Part shown: piece by piece, positions 26,690 through 34,980 of the stretch | How positions within the stretch are numbered: the first letter of the stretch is position 1 | How the letters are laid out: every line of letters starts with the position of its first letter | Assembly: GCF_005889735.1 (NCBI RefSeq) | Contig: NZ_VCKY01000023.1 | Coordinates: 1-64,000 of the forward strand | DNA length: 64,000 nucleotides | Source: Nonomuraea turkmeniaca | GTDB taxonomy: Bacteria > Actinomycetota > Actinomycetes > Streptosporangiales > Streptosporangiaceae | Reading direction: 5' to 3' | Program-made: the position numbers and the translations under genes | Notes under the pieces: model-generated | What the model was told of the DNA's origin: nothing | The model's input: only the letters and a program-made list of their open reading frames with translations | The model's database searches: none

Positions 26690-28077
26690 GGGAAGCAGTA
26701 CGAGTCGGAGGAGGCGTCCCCGCCCTGCAAGCGCACCTGGTGCGGGCGCAGGCCGCGGAAGTCCTCGCCGTGCGGGAAGAAGCGCGTGTCGAAGGCGAAC
26801 GCGTCGGCGTCGATCTTGGCCATCCAGGCGCCCACGCCGTCCGGGTAGAACTGGTCGTCCCAGGCGCCGTACAGGGAGTTGGTGAGGTACACGCGGCGGC
26901 CGTCGCGGCTCACCTCGACCATCTGCGGGCCGCCGCGCAGCGGCAGCACGGGCTCGGCCGGGTGCGGGATTTCCCCGACGATGCCGCCGATCCGCAGCGA
27001 GCCCAGCTCCACCGGCCGGTACGGATCCGACACGTCGTACTGCTTGATCTCGCCGGTGCCCCAGCACGAGACGTACAGCCGCTGGTCGTCCACCGACAAC
27101 GCGATGTCGGTCACCAGCGGAGGCACCGCGCCGAACGGCTGCAGCAGCGGCGGCAGGCCGGCGGCGTCGGCCGGCTCCGCCGGGATGGAGATCACCTTGC
27201 GGACCTGCCAGCCGCCGTCCTCGTGGAACCAGAGCCACACGGACGCCGACAGGTCCTCGACGCTGACGGCCACGCCGACGAAGCCGTACAGGCGGGTGGG
27301 GTCGTGGGCGGGCCGCAGCTCCAGCGGCATCTGGTGCTGGTCGCCGAGGTCCACCTCCTGGACGTGGGTCCGCTTGCGGAGGTCCCAGAAGTGCAGCTTA
27401 TGGCCGTATTTCCGGCCGAGCAGCAGCTCCCCCACGATCCCGTCCTCGATCATGGACGGCGTACCCCACTCCGAGGACACCAGCACGTCGTGGTTGATGT
27501 GCCACCAGAAGTCGTAGGCCAGGTACTGCGGCCCCCGGTCCAGCTCCCACTGTCCGGTCACCTCGAAGGTGTTGTGGTCCAGCACCGCGATGCCGCCCGG
27601 CCCGTCGTGGCCGTTCGCGCCGCCGAGCGCCGACACGTACAGGCCCTCGGGGCCGCAGTGCACGGTGTGCGGGCGCGAGTAGCCGGCGCGATGGGCCAGG
27701 GTCTCCGGTTCGACGACCTTGACGAGCTCCGGGCTGACCCGGTCCTTGGTGTCGTAGATGTGGATGCGCGAGGACCGCAGGCCGGGGACGACCAGGTAGC
27801 GGCGTTCGACGTGCGGGTGCGGCGCGTTGGGGCACAGGGCGCTGCTGCACGCGTTCCAGCCGAAGTGGTGCAGCTCGTCGCCGGTGTTGGGCAGGTCCGT
27901 CCAGCCGGCGACCGTGCCGTAGCCGGGCGAGTCCGGATCGGTGTCGATGACGGCCAGCGCGTCGGGGCGCTGAGCGGCGCGGTCGAAGGCGGCGACGTAC
28001 GCGAGTTTCTCTGGCGGCGCTTGGGCCGCATCCCTCGGTGACGGGTAGAACGTGGGGTCGGGGGTCCAGAGTGTCAT
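26686..28077 (-). CDS. SBP56-family protein (selenium-binding protein / methanethiol oxidase-like)
   Basis: A 463-residue cytoplasmic protein spanning the whole SBP56 family length, with FGWNACSSALC near residue 80, RPHTVHCGPEG, HINHDVLVSSEWGTP, and a beta-propeller composition. Bacterial and human members are copper-dependent methanethiol oxidases that release hydrogen sulfide, hydrogen peroxide and formaldehyde; the paired Cys and His residues seen here fit metal or thiol chemistry. ATG 28077 is preferred over an upstream 28104. It is the first gene of a two-gene unit with the membrane protein. Confidence 0.9.
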   Translation of the reverse strand: MTLWTPDPTFYPSPRDAAQAPPEKLAYVAAFDRAAQRPDALAVIDTDPDSPGYGTVAGWTDLPNTGDELHHFGWNACSSALCPNAPHPHVERRYLVVPGLRSSRIHIYDTKDRVSPELVKVVEPETLAHRAGYSRPHTVHCGPEGLYVSALGGANGHDGPGGIAVLDHNTFEVTGQWELDRGPQYLAYDFWWHINHDVLVSSEWGTPSMIEDGIVGELLLGRKYGHKLHFWDLRKRTHVQEVDLGDQHQMPLELRPAHDPTRLYGFVGVAVSVEDLSASVWLWFHEDGGWQVRKVISIPAEPADAAGLPPLLQPFGAVPPLVTDIALSVDDQRLYVSCWGTGEIKQYDVSDPYRPVELGSLRIGGIVGEIPHPAEPVLPLRGGPQMVEVSRDGRRVYLTNSLYGAWDDQFYPDGVGAWMAKIDADAFAFDTRFFPHGEDFRGLRPHQVRLQGGDASSDSYCFP

Positions 28078-28084
28078 CTCTCCA

Positions 28085-28112
28085 CGTATAGACCGATTTC
28101 CCACCCGGTCAA
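28085..28112 (-). promoter_or_regulatory. promoter of SBP56 gene, possibly leaderless
   Basis: On the leftward strand TTGACC (28107-28112) is followed after 16 bases by TATACG (28085-28090). The predicted transcription start falls at or within a base or two of the ATG at 28077, so the mRNA may lack a 5' untranslated region, although GGAGAG immediately precedes the ATG. Confidence 0.5.
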
Positions 28113-28177
28113 TAGGTATTGAGCTCCCTCACACAAACGCTGTTTACAGGCCACCCCTTTCGTGATGCATTCGGGAA

Positions 28178-29380
28178 ATGACCCTGCAAGGCACCTGTGA
28201 TCCAAGGTTCGCCCAGGTCGCGGAGGAGTTCGAGGCCAACCTCGCCACCCGCGGCGAAGTGGGCGCCTCGGTGTGCGTGATCGTCGGCGGCGAGGTCGTC
28301 GTCGACCTGTGGGGCGGCCAGGCCGCGCCCGGAGTCCCCTGGCAGCGCGACACCATCGGGCACGTCTGGTCGTGCACCAAGGGCGCCACCGCGTTGTGCG
28401 CCCACATCCTGGCCGGGCGCGGCGAGCTCGACCTGGACGCGCCGGTGGTGCGTTACTGGCCGGAGTACGGCGCCAAGGGCAAGGAGCCGACGCTCGTCCG
28501 GCACCTGCTCGCCCACCGGGCGGGGCTGCCGGCCTTCCACGAGCCGCTGCCGCCGGGCGCGTTCTACGACTGGAAGCTGATGGCCGACCGGCTCGCGGAC
28601 GAGGATCCGTTCTGGGCGCCGGGGGCTGTGCACGGGTATCACGCGCTGACGTTCGGCTACCTCGTCGGCGAGGTCGTGCGGCGGGTGAGCGGGCGCTCGC
28701 TCGGCACGTTCTTCCGTGAGGAGGTGGCCGAGCCGCTCGGGCTGGAGTTCTGGCTCGGGCTGCCCGAGGAGCACGAAGGCAGGGTCGCGCCGACGATCCC
28801 CGCCGACCCTCCGGAGGTCCCGCCCACGTTCTCCATCAGGGCGTTCACCGATCCCACCTCGATCCCGGCGCTGCTGCTGGCCAACGAGGGCGGCTACATG
28901 GCGCTCGGGGAGTCGGACAGCCGGGCGGCGCACGCGGCCGAGTACGGGGCGATCGGCGGGATCACGAACGCCCGCAGCCTGGCGGGCCTGTACCGGCCGC
29001 TGTCGCTCGGCGGGGGCGAGCTCGTCAGCCGCGAGCAGTTGCAGATCATGGCGCTGACCGAGTCGGCGGGCACGGACACGGTGCTGGCCGTGCCGACGCG
29101 CTTCTCGCTGGGGTTCATGAAGGCCGCGGACAACCGCTATCTGCCGGGTCTCGACGGCGAAGGCGCGTTGTTGTCGGCGACCGCGTTCGGGCACGCGGGG
29201 ATGGGCGGCTCCGTCGGGTTCTGCGATCCGCCGGCCGGGCTGGCCTTCGGCTACACCATGAACAAGCAGGGCGCCGGGCTGGGGATCAACCCGCGCGGTC
29301 AGGCCCTGGTGGACGCGACGTACCGGGCGCTCGGCCACCGGCAGGCAGGGGGAGGCATCTGGTACCTATCTGCCGATTAA
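28178..29380 (+). CDS. serine hydrolase, class C beta-lactamase/esterase EstB family
   Basis: The 400-residue protein carries the SxxK nucleophile motif SCTK (near residue 68), a Tyr-containing second motif in YHALTFGYLVGEV, and a GHAGMGG-type third motif near the C-terminus. There is no signal peptide, which favours an intracellular esterase (EstB/LovD-like) over a secreted beta-lactamase or D-alanyl-peptidase. ATG 28178 has no strong ribosome site. It is divergent from SBP56 and 22 bases upstream of the exporter gene. Confidence 0.88.
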   Translation: MTLQGTCDPRFAQVAEEFEANLATRGEVGASVCVIVGGEVVVDLWGGQAAPGVPWQRDTIGHVWSCTKGATALCAHILAGRGELDLDAPVVRYWPEYGAKGKEPTLVRHLLAHRAGLPAFHEPLPPGAFYDWKLMADRLADEDPFWAPGAVHGYHALTFGYLVGEVVRRVSGRSLGTFFREEVAEPLGLEFWLGLPEEHEGRVAPTIPADPPEVPPTFSIRAFTDPTSIPALLLANEGGYMALGESDSRAAHAAEYGAIGGITNARSLAGLYRPLSLGGGELVSREQLQIMALTESAGTDTVLAVPTRFSLGFMKAADNRYLPGLDGEGALLSATAFGHAGMGGSVGFCDPPAGLAFGYTMNKQGAGLGINPRGQALVDATYRALGHRQAGGGIWYLSAD

Positions 29381-29402
29381 TCACCAGATAGGCTCCTCTG
29401 TC

Positions 29403-30053
29403 ATGTTCTTCGGCATCACCGACATCTGGGCCTATGTGATCGGCGCCTTCTTGATCGTGCTCCTGCCCGGCCCGAACTCCCTTTACGTTCTCAGCTTCGC
29501 CGCCCAGCATGGCGTGCGCCAGGGGTACCGGGCCGCGGCAGGCGTCTTCGTCGGCGACACGGCGCTGATGGTCCTGTCCGCCGCCGGCGCCGCGTCCCTG
29601 CTGCGCTCGAACCCGGCGCTGTTCACGATCGTCAAGTACGCGGGCGCCGGCTACCTGGCCTGGATCGGCTTCCAGATGATCAGAGGCGTCTGGAGATCGC
29701 GCCGTACCGGGGTGGCGGCCGAGGAGGCGCCGGCGGCGGTGGTGCACCAGCCGCGCCCGTTCCGCAAGGCCCTCATGATCAGCCTGCTGAACCCGAAGGC
29801 GATCCTGTTCTTCGTCTCGTTCTTCGTCCAGTTCGTGGACCCGGCTTACGCGACGCCGGCGCTGTCGTTCCTCATCCTCGGCACGGTGGTCCAGATCTTC
29901 AGTTTTCTCTACCTGACGTCGCTGATCTTCGGCGGAACGTTCCTGGCGGGCCAGTTCCGCCGGCGCCGACGGCTCAGCGCGGGGCTGACCTCGTGCGTTG
30001 GCGCCGTTTTCGTGGGGTTCGGCGCGAAATTGGCCACCGCGTCACTCGGCTGA
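29403..30053 (+). CDS. leuE: LysE/RhtB-family amino-acid exporter, LeuE-like
   Basis: A 216-residue membrane protein with about six helices, the family start LIVLLPGPNSLYVLS, and SLLNPKAILFFVSFFVQFVDP. This pattern is closest to LeuE, a leucine efflux protein; the substrate is inferred from similarity only. It directly follows the serine hydrolase gene and may share its transcript. Confidence 0.85.
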   Translation: MFFGITDIWAYVIGAFLIVLLPGPNSLYVLSFAAQHGVRQGYRAAAGVFVGDTALMVLSAAGAASLLRSNPALFTIVKYAGAGYLAWIGFQMIRGVWRSRRTGVAAEEAPAAVVHQPRPFRKALMISLLNPKAILFFVSFFVQFVDPAYATPALSFLILGTVVQIFSFLYLTSLIFGGTFLAGQFRRRRRLSAGLTSCVGAVFVGFGAKLATASLG

Positions 30054-30266
30054 AAGCGTGGTTCAAGGCTCTGCTGGTTTCGTATGGAACAGATGGAACG
30101 TGTACGAAGAGGCGGTCACACCTCTGCGGCTCGGGTACGGTAGGCCACCGGCGTGCTTCCCGGGACGCGGGGTCGTCGCAACGGTTAGTGCGAGCGGTCC
30201 ATCTGGATAGCCTGGTCCCTCGAAGCCCGGGTAGTCGCTGATCGTCGGCCTATCTTCGGAGCAGCC
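30054..30266. other. 213-bp intergenic region with small inverted repeats
   Basis: This gap between the exporter and the next membrane gene contains AGAGG (30108-30112) paired with CCTCT (30121-30125) across an eight-base loop, and TTCGTA/TACGAA arms flanking about 18 bases near 30079-30108. A possible promoter TTAGTG-17-TAGCCT lies near 30185-30213. None is strong; no gene or RNA family was recognised. Confidence 0.35.
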
Positions 30267-30908
30267 TTGAACCATCCCCCCGTCACCCTTCCACGCCTCA
30301 CCGCGCTCGCCCGGCAGGCGGCCCCCAAGTTGCTCGAGGCCGTCGTGGCGCCACTGGCGGTCTTCTACTTGGTCTTGGTCGTCCTCGGACCCAAATGGGC
30401 GATCGTCGCGACCGTCGCCTGGGTCTATCTCGGCGTGGCGTGGCGGCTGGTCAGACGGGTCAAGGTGCCCGCGACGATGTGGCTGGCCTCGCTCGCGATC
30501 ACGATCCGCGCCCTGGTGTCGTTCTGGACGGGGTCGTGGCTGTGGTTCTTCATCCAGCCGGAGATGGGCACGATCTGCCTCAGCATGGTCTTCCTCGCCT
30601 CCGTGCGGCTGAACAAGCCGCTCGTGCAGAAGCTCACGCTCGACTACATCCACCTGCCGTCGGCGGTGCTCAAGCATGAGCGGATCCGCAGGTTCTTCGC
30701 CAGGATCACACTGCTGTGGGCGTTCGTGCTGCTGACGAACTCGACGGTGAGTATCGCCCTGGCGATCTACGAGTGGCTGGCCGGGTCGCTGGGCGCGTAC
30801 ATGGTGCTGCGGACCTCAGCGGTGGCCGTGATCAGCGGTCTGGCGATCACCTTCTCGATCTTCGCCTTCAAGCGGGTGCTGCACCGGCTGCACGTGGCCC
30901 ACGCCTGA
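30267..30908 (+). CDS. VC0807-like integral membrane protein
   Basis: A 213-residue protein with about six predicted helices (LAVFYLVLVVLG, IVATVAWVYLGVAWRLV and others). The pattern resembles the VC0807 family of unknown function. The initial MNHPPVTLPRLTALAR segment is cytoplasmic and basic. The last 93 bases overlap the end of the convergent frameshifted membrane gene. No role can be given. Confidence 0.65.
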   Translation: MNHPPVTLPRLTALARQAAPKLLEAVVAPLAVFYLVLVVLGPKWAIVATVAWVYLGVAWRLVRRVKVPATMWLASLAITIRALVSFWTGSWLWFFIQPEMGTICLSMVFLASVRLNKPLVQKLTLDYIHLPSAVLKHERIRRFFARITLLWAFVLLTNSTVSIALAIYEWLAGSLGAYMVLRTSAVAVISGLAITFSIFAFKRVLHRLHVAHA

Positions 30909-31768
30909 CCGCTCGGCCAGCAGGAACGCGCCGCACATCCCCATCACGAGGCCGGTCAGCAGGTCGAACAGCTCCACCAGGTCCGCCGCTCCCGCGCCGG
31001 ACCCGCCGCTGAGCGGCCCGCCCACCGATCTGACGATCATGGCGTAGAGCCCCCACCCGAACAGGGAGCCGGAGCCGAGCCAGGCCACCACCAGCGGGCC
31101 GGGGCTGTGCCGCCTGACGAGCACCACGAGCGCGGCGGCCCCGGCGATCGCGAGCAGACCCTTGAAGCCGTTCTGCAGAGCCGGCGCGGGCTCCGCGCCG
31201 AACGTCCAGACCAGCCGGGTGCCGCCGATCACCGTGGCCACCAGCAGCGATCCCCAGGCCACGACCTCCTGGAACGGTCGGGTCGGGCCTGCCGAGACGG
31301 AGCGCGTGGACACCATCGCCCGCCAGCGCTCGCGTACAGGGCGAAGGCCGTCATGAGCCCCACCCCCTGACCCATGAACCCGCCGTAGACCATCAGGTAG
31401 ACCCACGCCTGGATCGGTCCGCCGCTGAACACCTCCAGGCCGGACGCCACCACGGCCAGTGGCGCCGTGGCGACCACCACCGACAGCAGGCCTGTGCCGA
31501 CCCACAGCGGCAGCAGCACGAGCCAGGCAGGCAGCCGCATCCCCCACCGCATGGTGAACGCCAGCGCCAGCACGAGCCCCACGGCGTCCATGCCGAACGT
31601 CATCGCGTTGAGCCCGACCATGGCCGGATCGCTCATCAGCGACGGATCGGCGACCCCGACGGAGCTGCCGGTCAGCCAGAGGACCTTCAACGTCAGGTAC
31701 GGCACCATGGCGGCGATCGCGATGATCGCGGCCGTGATGCGTCCTATTCCCGCTCTCCGTTCATTCAT
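30816..31768 (-). pseudogene. membrane protein gene with a frameshift
   Basis: The first frame starts ATG 31768 (MNERRAGIGRI) and encodes four to five membrane helices up to TAFALYA, then reads as nonsense. The second frame resumes with RERWRAMVSTRS and continues through further helices (FQEVVAWGSLLVATVIGG, FLLAE) to a stop at 30816. The junction is near 31331-31336; restoring one base gives a single protein of roughly 315 residues. Family unknown. The start overlaps the histidine-kinase stop (ATGAATGA), so both are one transcript. Real decay or a sequencing error cannot be told apart here. Confidence 0.7.
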
Positions 31769-32996
31769 GACCCGAGCGTCGCGCGCCGGGCGCCCGGTCC
31801 CCTCCCGAGCGGCGGGGATCCTCCTCCCCTGTACGGGGGAGCTCGACGGCCAGCTCGAAGCCGCCCTCGGCCGGCCCGGCGGTGAGCGTGCCGCCCACCA
31901 GGCGTACGCGCTCCCGCAACCCCGCCAGCCCCAGGCCGCCGGATCGGACGCTGGGACGGGAGCGCGGCGGTCCGTTGCGCACGGTCACGCGGTGCGGCGT
32001 GATCGTGACCCGCACGGTGGCCCCGGGAGCGTGCTTGGCGGCGTTGGTGAGCCCTTCCTGCACCACGGCGTGCGCCAGGCCCGGCACCGATCCCCCGGCC
32101 AGGTCGAGGGTGATCGCCATGCCCGAGTCCCTGGCCCTCCGCACCAGCTCGGCCACGTCCTCGTCCACGGGCGACAGCGGCGGCGCGTCGGAGTCCTCCC
32201 GCAGGAGCCCGATGATCTGCCGTAACCGGTCCGTGGCGTCCGCCGCCGCCACCCGCACCTCCCCCGCCGCCTTGGCCTGCGCGGCATCGAGGCCGGGAGC
32301 CAGCTCCAGCCCGGCGGCCCGCACCGCGATCAGGGCCAGGTCGTGGCCCAGCGAATCGTGCATGTCCCTGGCGATCCTGGCCCGCTCCCGCAACCGCGCC
32401 TGCGCCTCGGCGGACAGCCTGGCCTGCAGCCGCTGCTGCAACAGCCCCCGCCGCAGCAGACCCAGCGAGTACGGCACCAGGTAAGTGCCGATCAGCCCGG
32501 TGACCATGGACACCCACAGGGCCAGATCCCCGTCCATCGCCAGCACCACGCCCACACCGACCGCCGCGATCAGCCCGAACGCCGCGAGCGCCGGCCAGGC
32601 CCTGAGCAGGCGCCGGCCCGTGAGGTAGGCGTACCACATGATGAACGGCGAGGTGGACAGGAGCGGGAGGATCTTCACGCCGCGCCTTGGCACCAGCCAG
32701 CTCAGGTCCACGGTGGCGAACCCCTCGGTGAACCGCCAGGGCCCGAGCGGCAGCAACAGCACCAGCGCGGCCAGCGGCCACCGCCGCCCGACCAGCACCG
32801 CCACCCCGGCGAGCGCCATCCGGGGCACGGTCACCATGCTGAACGCGGCCGGATCCTTGACGGGGTCGGGCCCCACGGCGGCGATGAAGACGCCGAAGAA
32901 GACCCAGAGCAGCAGGTCATAGACCACCTGGCGGCGGCTCCCCCTGCGTAGCTGACGCATCACGGCTCCGACGTTATCCGCCGCCGGTCGGTGCAT
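31761..32996 (-). CDS. NarL-type sensor histidine kinase (HisKA_3), no adjacent regulator
   Basis: A 411-residue kinase with about five N-terminal membrane helices, a dimerisation/phospho-acceptor box RIARDMHDSLGHDLALIA, and a HATPase_c domain (VVQEGLTNAAKHAPGA, GGLGLAGLRERV). Such kinases normally pair with LuxR/NarL-type response regulators, but none is encoded next to it. ATG 32996 is chosen because GGAGGAGG precedes it; ATG 32960 is an alternative. The downstream frameshifted membrane gene overlaps its stop. Confidence 0.9.
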   Translation of the reverse strand: MHRPAADNVGAVMRQLRRGSRRQVVYDLLLWVFFGVFIAAVGPDPVKDPAAFSMVTVPRMALAGVAVLVGRRWPLAALVLLLPLGPWRFTEGFATVDLSWLVPRRGVKILPLLSTSPFIMWYAYLTGRRLLRAWPALAAFGLIAAVGVGVVLAMDGDLALWVSMVTGLIGTYLVPYSLGLLRRGLLQQRLQARLSAEAQARLRERARIARDMHDSLGHDLALIAVRAAGLELAPGLDAAQAKAAGEVRVAAADATDRLRQIIGLLREDSDAPPLSPVDEDVAELVRRARDSGMAITLDLAGGSVPGLAHAVVQEGLTNAAKHAPGATVRVTITPHRVTVRNGPPRSRPSVRSGGLGLAGLRERVRLVGGTLTAGPAEGGFELAVELPRTGEEDPRRSGGDRAPGARRSGHE

Positions 32997-33432
32997 GCCC
33001 TCCTCCAAAGGCAGGGGACGACCCTGACGAAAGACAGGGGAGGAAGTGCCCTCACCCGGCGAGGGAGTGCCGCATCTGGCGACCGAGCCCGCCGAACGGA
33101 GTGAGGCCATGAACAGGTGGGGGCGAGGACACTGCTGGGGTAGAGCTAGCCCCACCCCGAAAGCGCCTACCTCCACTCCTGTGTCCCGCTGCCCGAACGG
33201 GTTGGATCGATGGTGTCACCCGGAGGTCGCGTCCCCCACCCCGACCAAAGTCGGGGGTGGTGCCTGCCGATCGTCCGATGTGCCATGACCTGCGGAGTTT
33301 CTACCTTCAAGGGGTAGCGGCCCTGACCCGCATAAGGGATGGGTCCGCGTTCGACCCGGGGCATCCCCGATGTCCCGGGACCGCTCATACCGAGACGCTG
33401 TGTGAGTGCCCTAAAGATCGGAGTACACGCTC
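32997..33432. other. 436-bp divergent intergenic region with a terminator-like hairpin
   Basis: This region between the kinase and DedA genes has no credible ORF. A strong hairpin pairs CCACCCCGAC (33236-33245) with GTCGGGGGTGG (33250-33260), ten pairs with one bulged G and a four-base loop. A smaller CTACC/GGTAG hairpin lies near 33301-33318. No RNA family was recognised. A long 5' leader for dedA or an unannotated small RNA ending in the hairpin are both possible. Confidence 0.45.
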
Positions 33433-34050
33433 ATGTCGCATGCCATCCTCGACCTGGTCCAGCAGGCCATGTCGTCACCCTGGTTATACGTGGCGCTGTT
33501 CGCCCTGGCCCTGCTCGACGGGTTCTTCCCGATCGTGCCGGCCGAGACGTCGGTGATCACGGCGGCGGTCTTCGCCGCGTCCGGGGAGACGAACCTGGCC
33601 CTGGTGATCGTGGTCGCGGCACTCGGCGCGTTCGCGGGTGACCACATCTCCTATCTGATCGGCAACAAGTCCGGCGGCCGGCTGCGGAACAAGAAGGCGT
33701 TCGTCTGGGCACGCGACGCCCTGGCGGAGCGGGGTGGGCTCGTCCTGGTCGTGGCCAGGTACATCCCGGGAGGGCGGACCGCGACCACGCTGACCATGGG
33801 CGCGGTGCGTTACCCGCTGCGCTCGTTCACGTTCTTCGACACGCTCGCGGCGAGCTCGTGGGCCGTGTACTCCGGCCTGATCGGTTTCTTCGGCGGGATG
33901 GCGTTCGAGAACGACCCGATCAAGGGTCTGCTGCTGGGCCTGGGCATCGCGGTGTCCATCACGGGAGTGGTGGAGCTCGTGAGATGGCTCAGGAAACGAC
34001 GCGCCATCCAAGCTTCTCCGGAACGTCTTCCAGCGGACACGTCCGTTTGA
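33433..34050 (+). CDS. DedA-family membrane protein
   Basis: A 205-residue membrane protein with the DedA/SNARE-associated domain: an N-terminal amphipathic region, FPIVPAETSVITAA, GAFAGDHISYLIG, and the conserved RYIPGGRTATTLTMGA with essential Arg/Gly pattern. DedA proteins are thought to translocate phospholipid or undecaprenyl-phosphate carriers and to maintain membrane potential. CGGAG lies about ten bases before ATG 33433. A 36-base gap separates it from the DMT transporter gene, which probably shares its transcript. Confidence 0.9.
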   Translation: MSHAILDLVQQAMSSPWLYVALFALALLDGFFPIVPAETSVITAAVFAASGETNLALVIVVAALGAFAGDHISYLIGNKSGGRLRNKKAFVWARDALAERGGLVLVVARYIPGGRTATTLTMGAVRYPLRSFTFFDTLAASSWAVYSGLIGFFGGMAFENDPIKGLLLGLGIAVSITGVVELVRWLRKRRAIQASPERLPADTSV

Positions 34051-34086
34051 CACAACCTGGCAACCATCCGTCTGAAAGGAGTGCTG

Positions 34087-34899
34087 ATGACTGTGCTGGC
34101 CGCGGCGATCGCCCTGGTCGGTTCGCTGTTCTTCGCGCTCGGAGCCGCCCTGCAGCAGTTCGAGGCCGTGGGCTCGACCAAGCCGGGGCTGCTCGCCCTG
34201 CTGCGGAAGCCGCGCTGGCTGCTCGGCGGCGTGTCCATCCTGGCGGGTGGCGGCCTGCACATCGTCGCACTTGGACTCGGCCCGCTGACCATCGTCCAGC
34301 CGATGGGCGTGGCCAGCCTGCTCTTCGCCCTCCCGCTCGCCGCCACCCTGCACGGGCGCAAGCCCTCCCGGCAGGAGCTGGGCGCGGCGGCGGTGGTGGC
34401 GGCCGGGCTGATCCTCCTGGTGCTGATGGTCCCCGAGTCGGAGGGGCCCACGCGCCTCGACCCGAACGGCGTGCTCACGCTGCTGGGGGTGTCCGGCGTC
34501 GCTGCGGTGCTGCTGTGGGCCGGCTCCCGGGCGGTCTCGCCAGCGGGCCGGGCGGCCCTGCTGGCGACCAGCTCAGGCGTGCTGTACGGCGCCACCGCCA
34601 CGCTCATGCGGGTCCTCGTGGACGGCACGTGGAACTGGTGGTATCTGCTGGCGCTGCCGGTGCCCGCCCTGCTGGCGCTGGTGATGTTGCAGCGGGCCTA
34701 CGCCGTGGGCCACTTCGGCGTCTCCTTCGCCTCGCTGCAGATCGCCGACCCGCTGACCGCGGTGGCGTTCGGCGCGCTGCTGCTCGGCGAACCGCTGCCG
34801 ACCGGGATCGCACCGATCGCGGCGGCCGCGCTCACTGCCGCGGGCACCGTCGCCCTGGCTCGCACCAGCCCCTTGGAGGCCCGCAACGAGCTCGCCTGA
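34087..34899 (+). CDS. DMT-superfamily transporter
   Basis: A 270-residue membrane protein with about nine to ten helices. The N-terminal half has GAALQQFEAV and ALGLGPLTIVQPMGV, the C-terminal half QIADPLTAVAFGALLLGE, matching EamA/NIPA-like DMT transporters. The substrate is unknown; NIPA relatives move magnesium. ATG 34087 has AAAGGAG five bases upstream; the in-frame GTG at 34081 overlaps that site and is rejected. Confidence 0.82.
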   Translation: MTVLAAAIALVGSLFFALGAALQQFEAVGSTKPGLLALLRKPRWLLGGVSILAGGGLHIVALGLGPLTIVQPMGVASLLFALPLAATLHGRKPSRQELGAAAVVAAGLILLVLMVPESEGPTRLDPNGVLTLLGVSGVAAVLLWAGSRAVSPAGRAALLATSSGVLYGATATLMRVLVDGTWNWWYLLALPVPALLALVMLQRAYAVGHFGVSFASLQIADPLTAVAFGALLLGEPLPTGIAPIAAAALTAAGTVALARTSPLEARNELA

Positions 34900-34980
34900 T
34901 CTCCTACCACGCTCGTCGTCCCCCGTTCTTCTTCCGGTCCTCCCCCAGCCGGGTTCCCGTGTGAATTTGGAGTCAACGTC

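Noticed and set aside
33340-33390. tRNA-like T-arm sequence (GTTCGA flanked by G and C runs)
   Set aside because: No acceptor, D or anticodon stems can be drawn around it.
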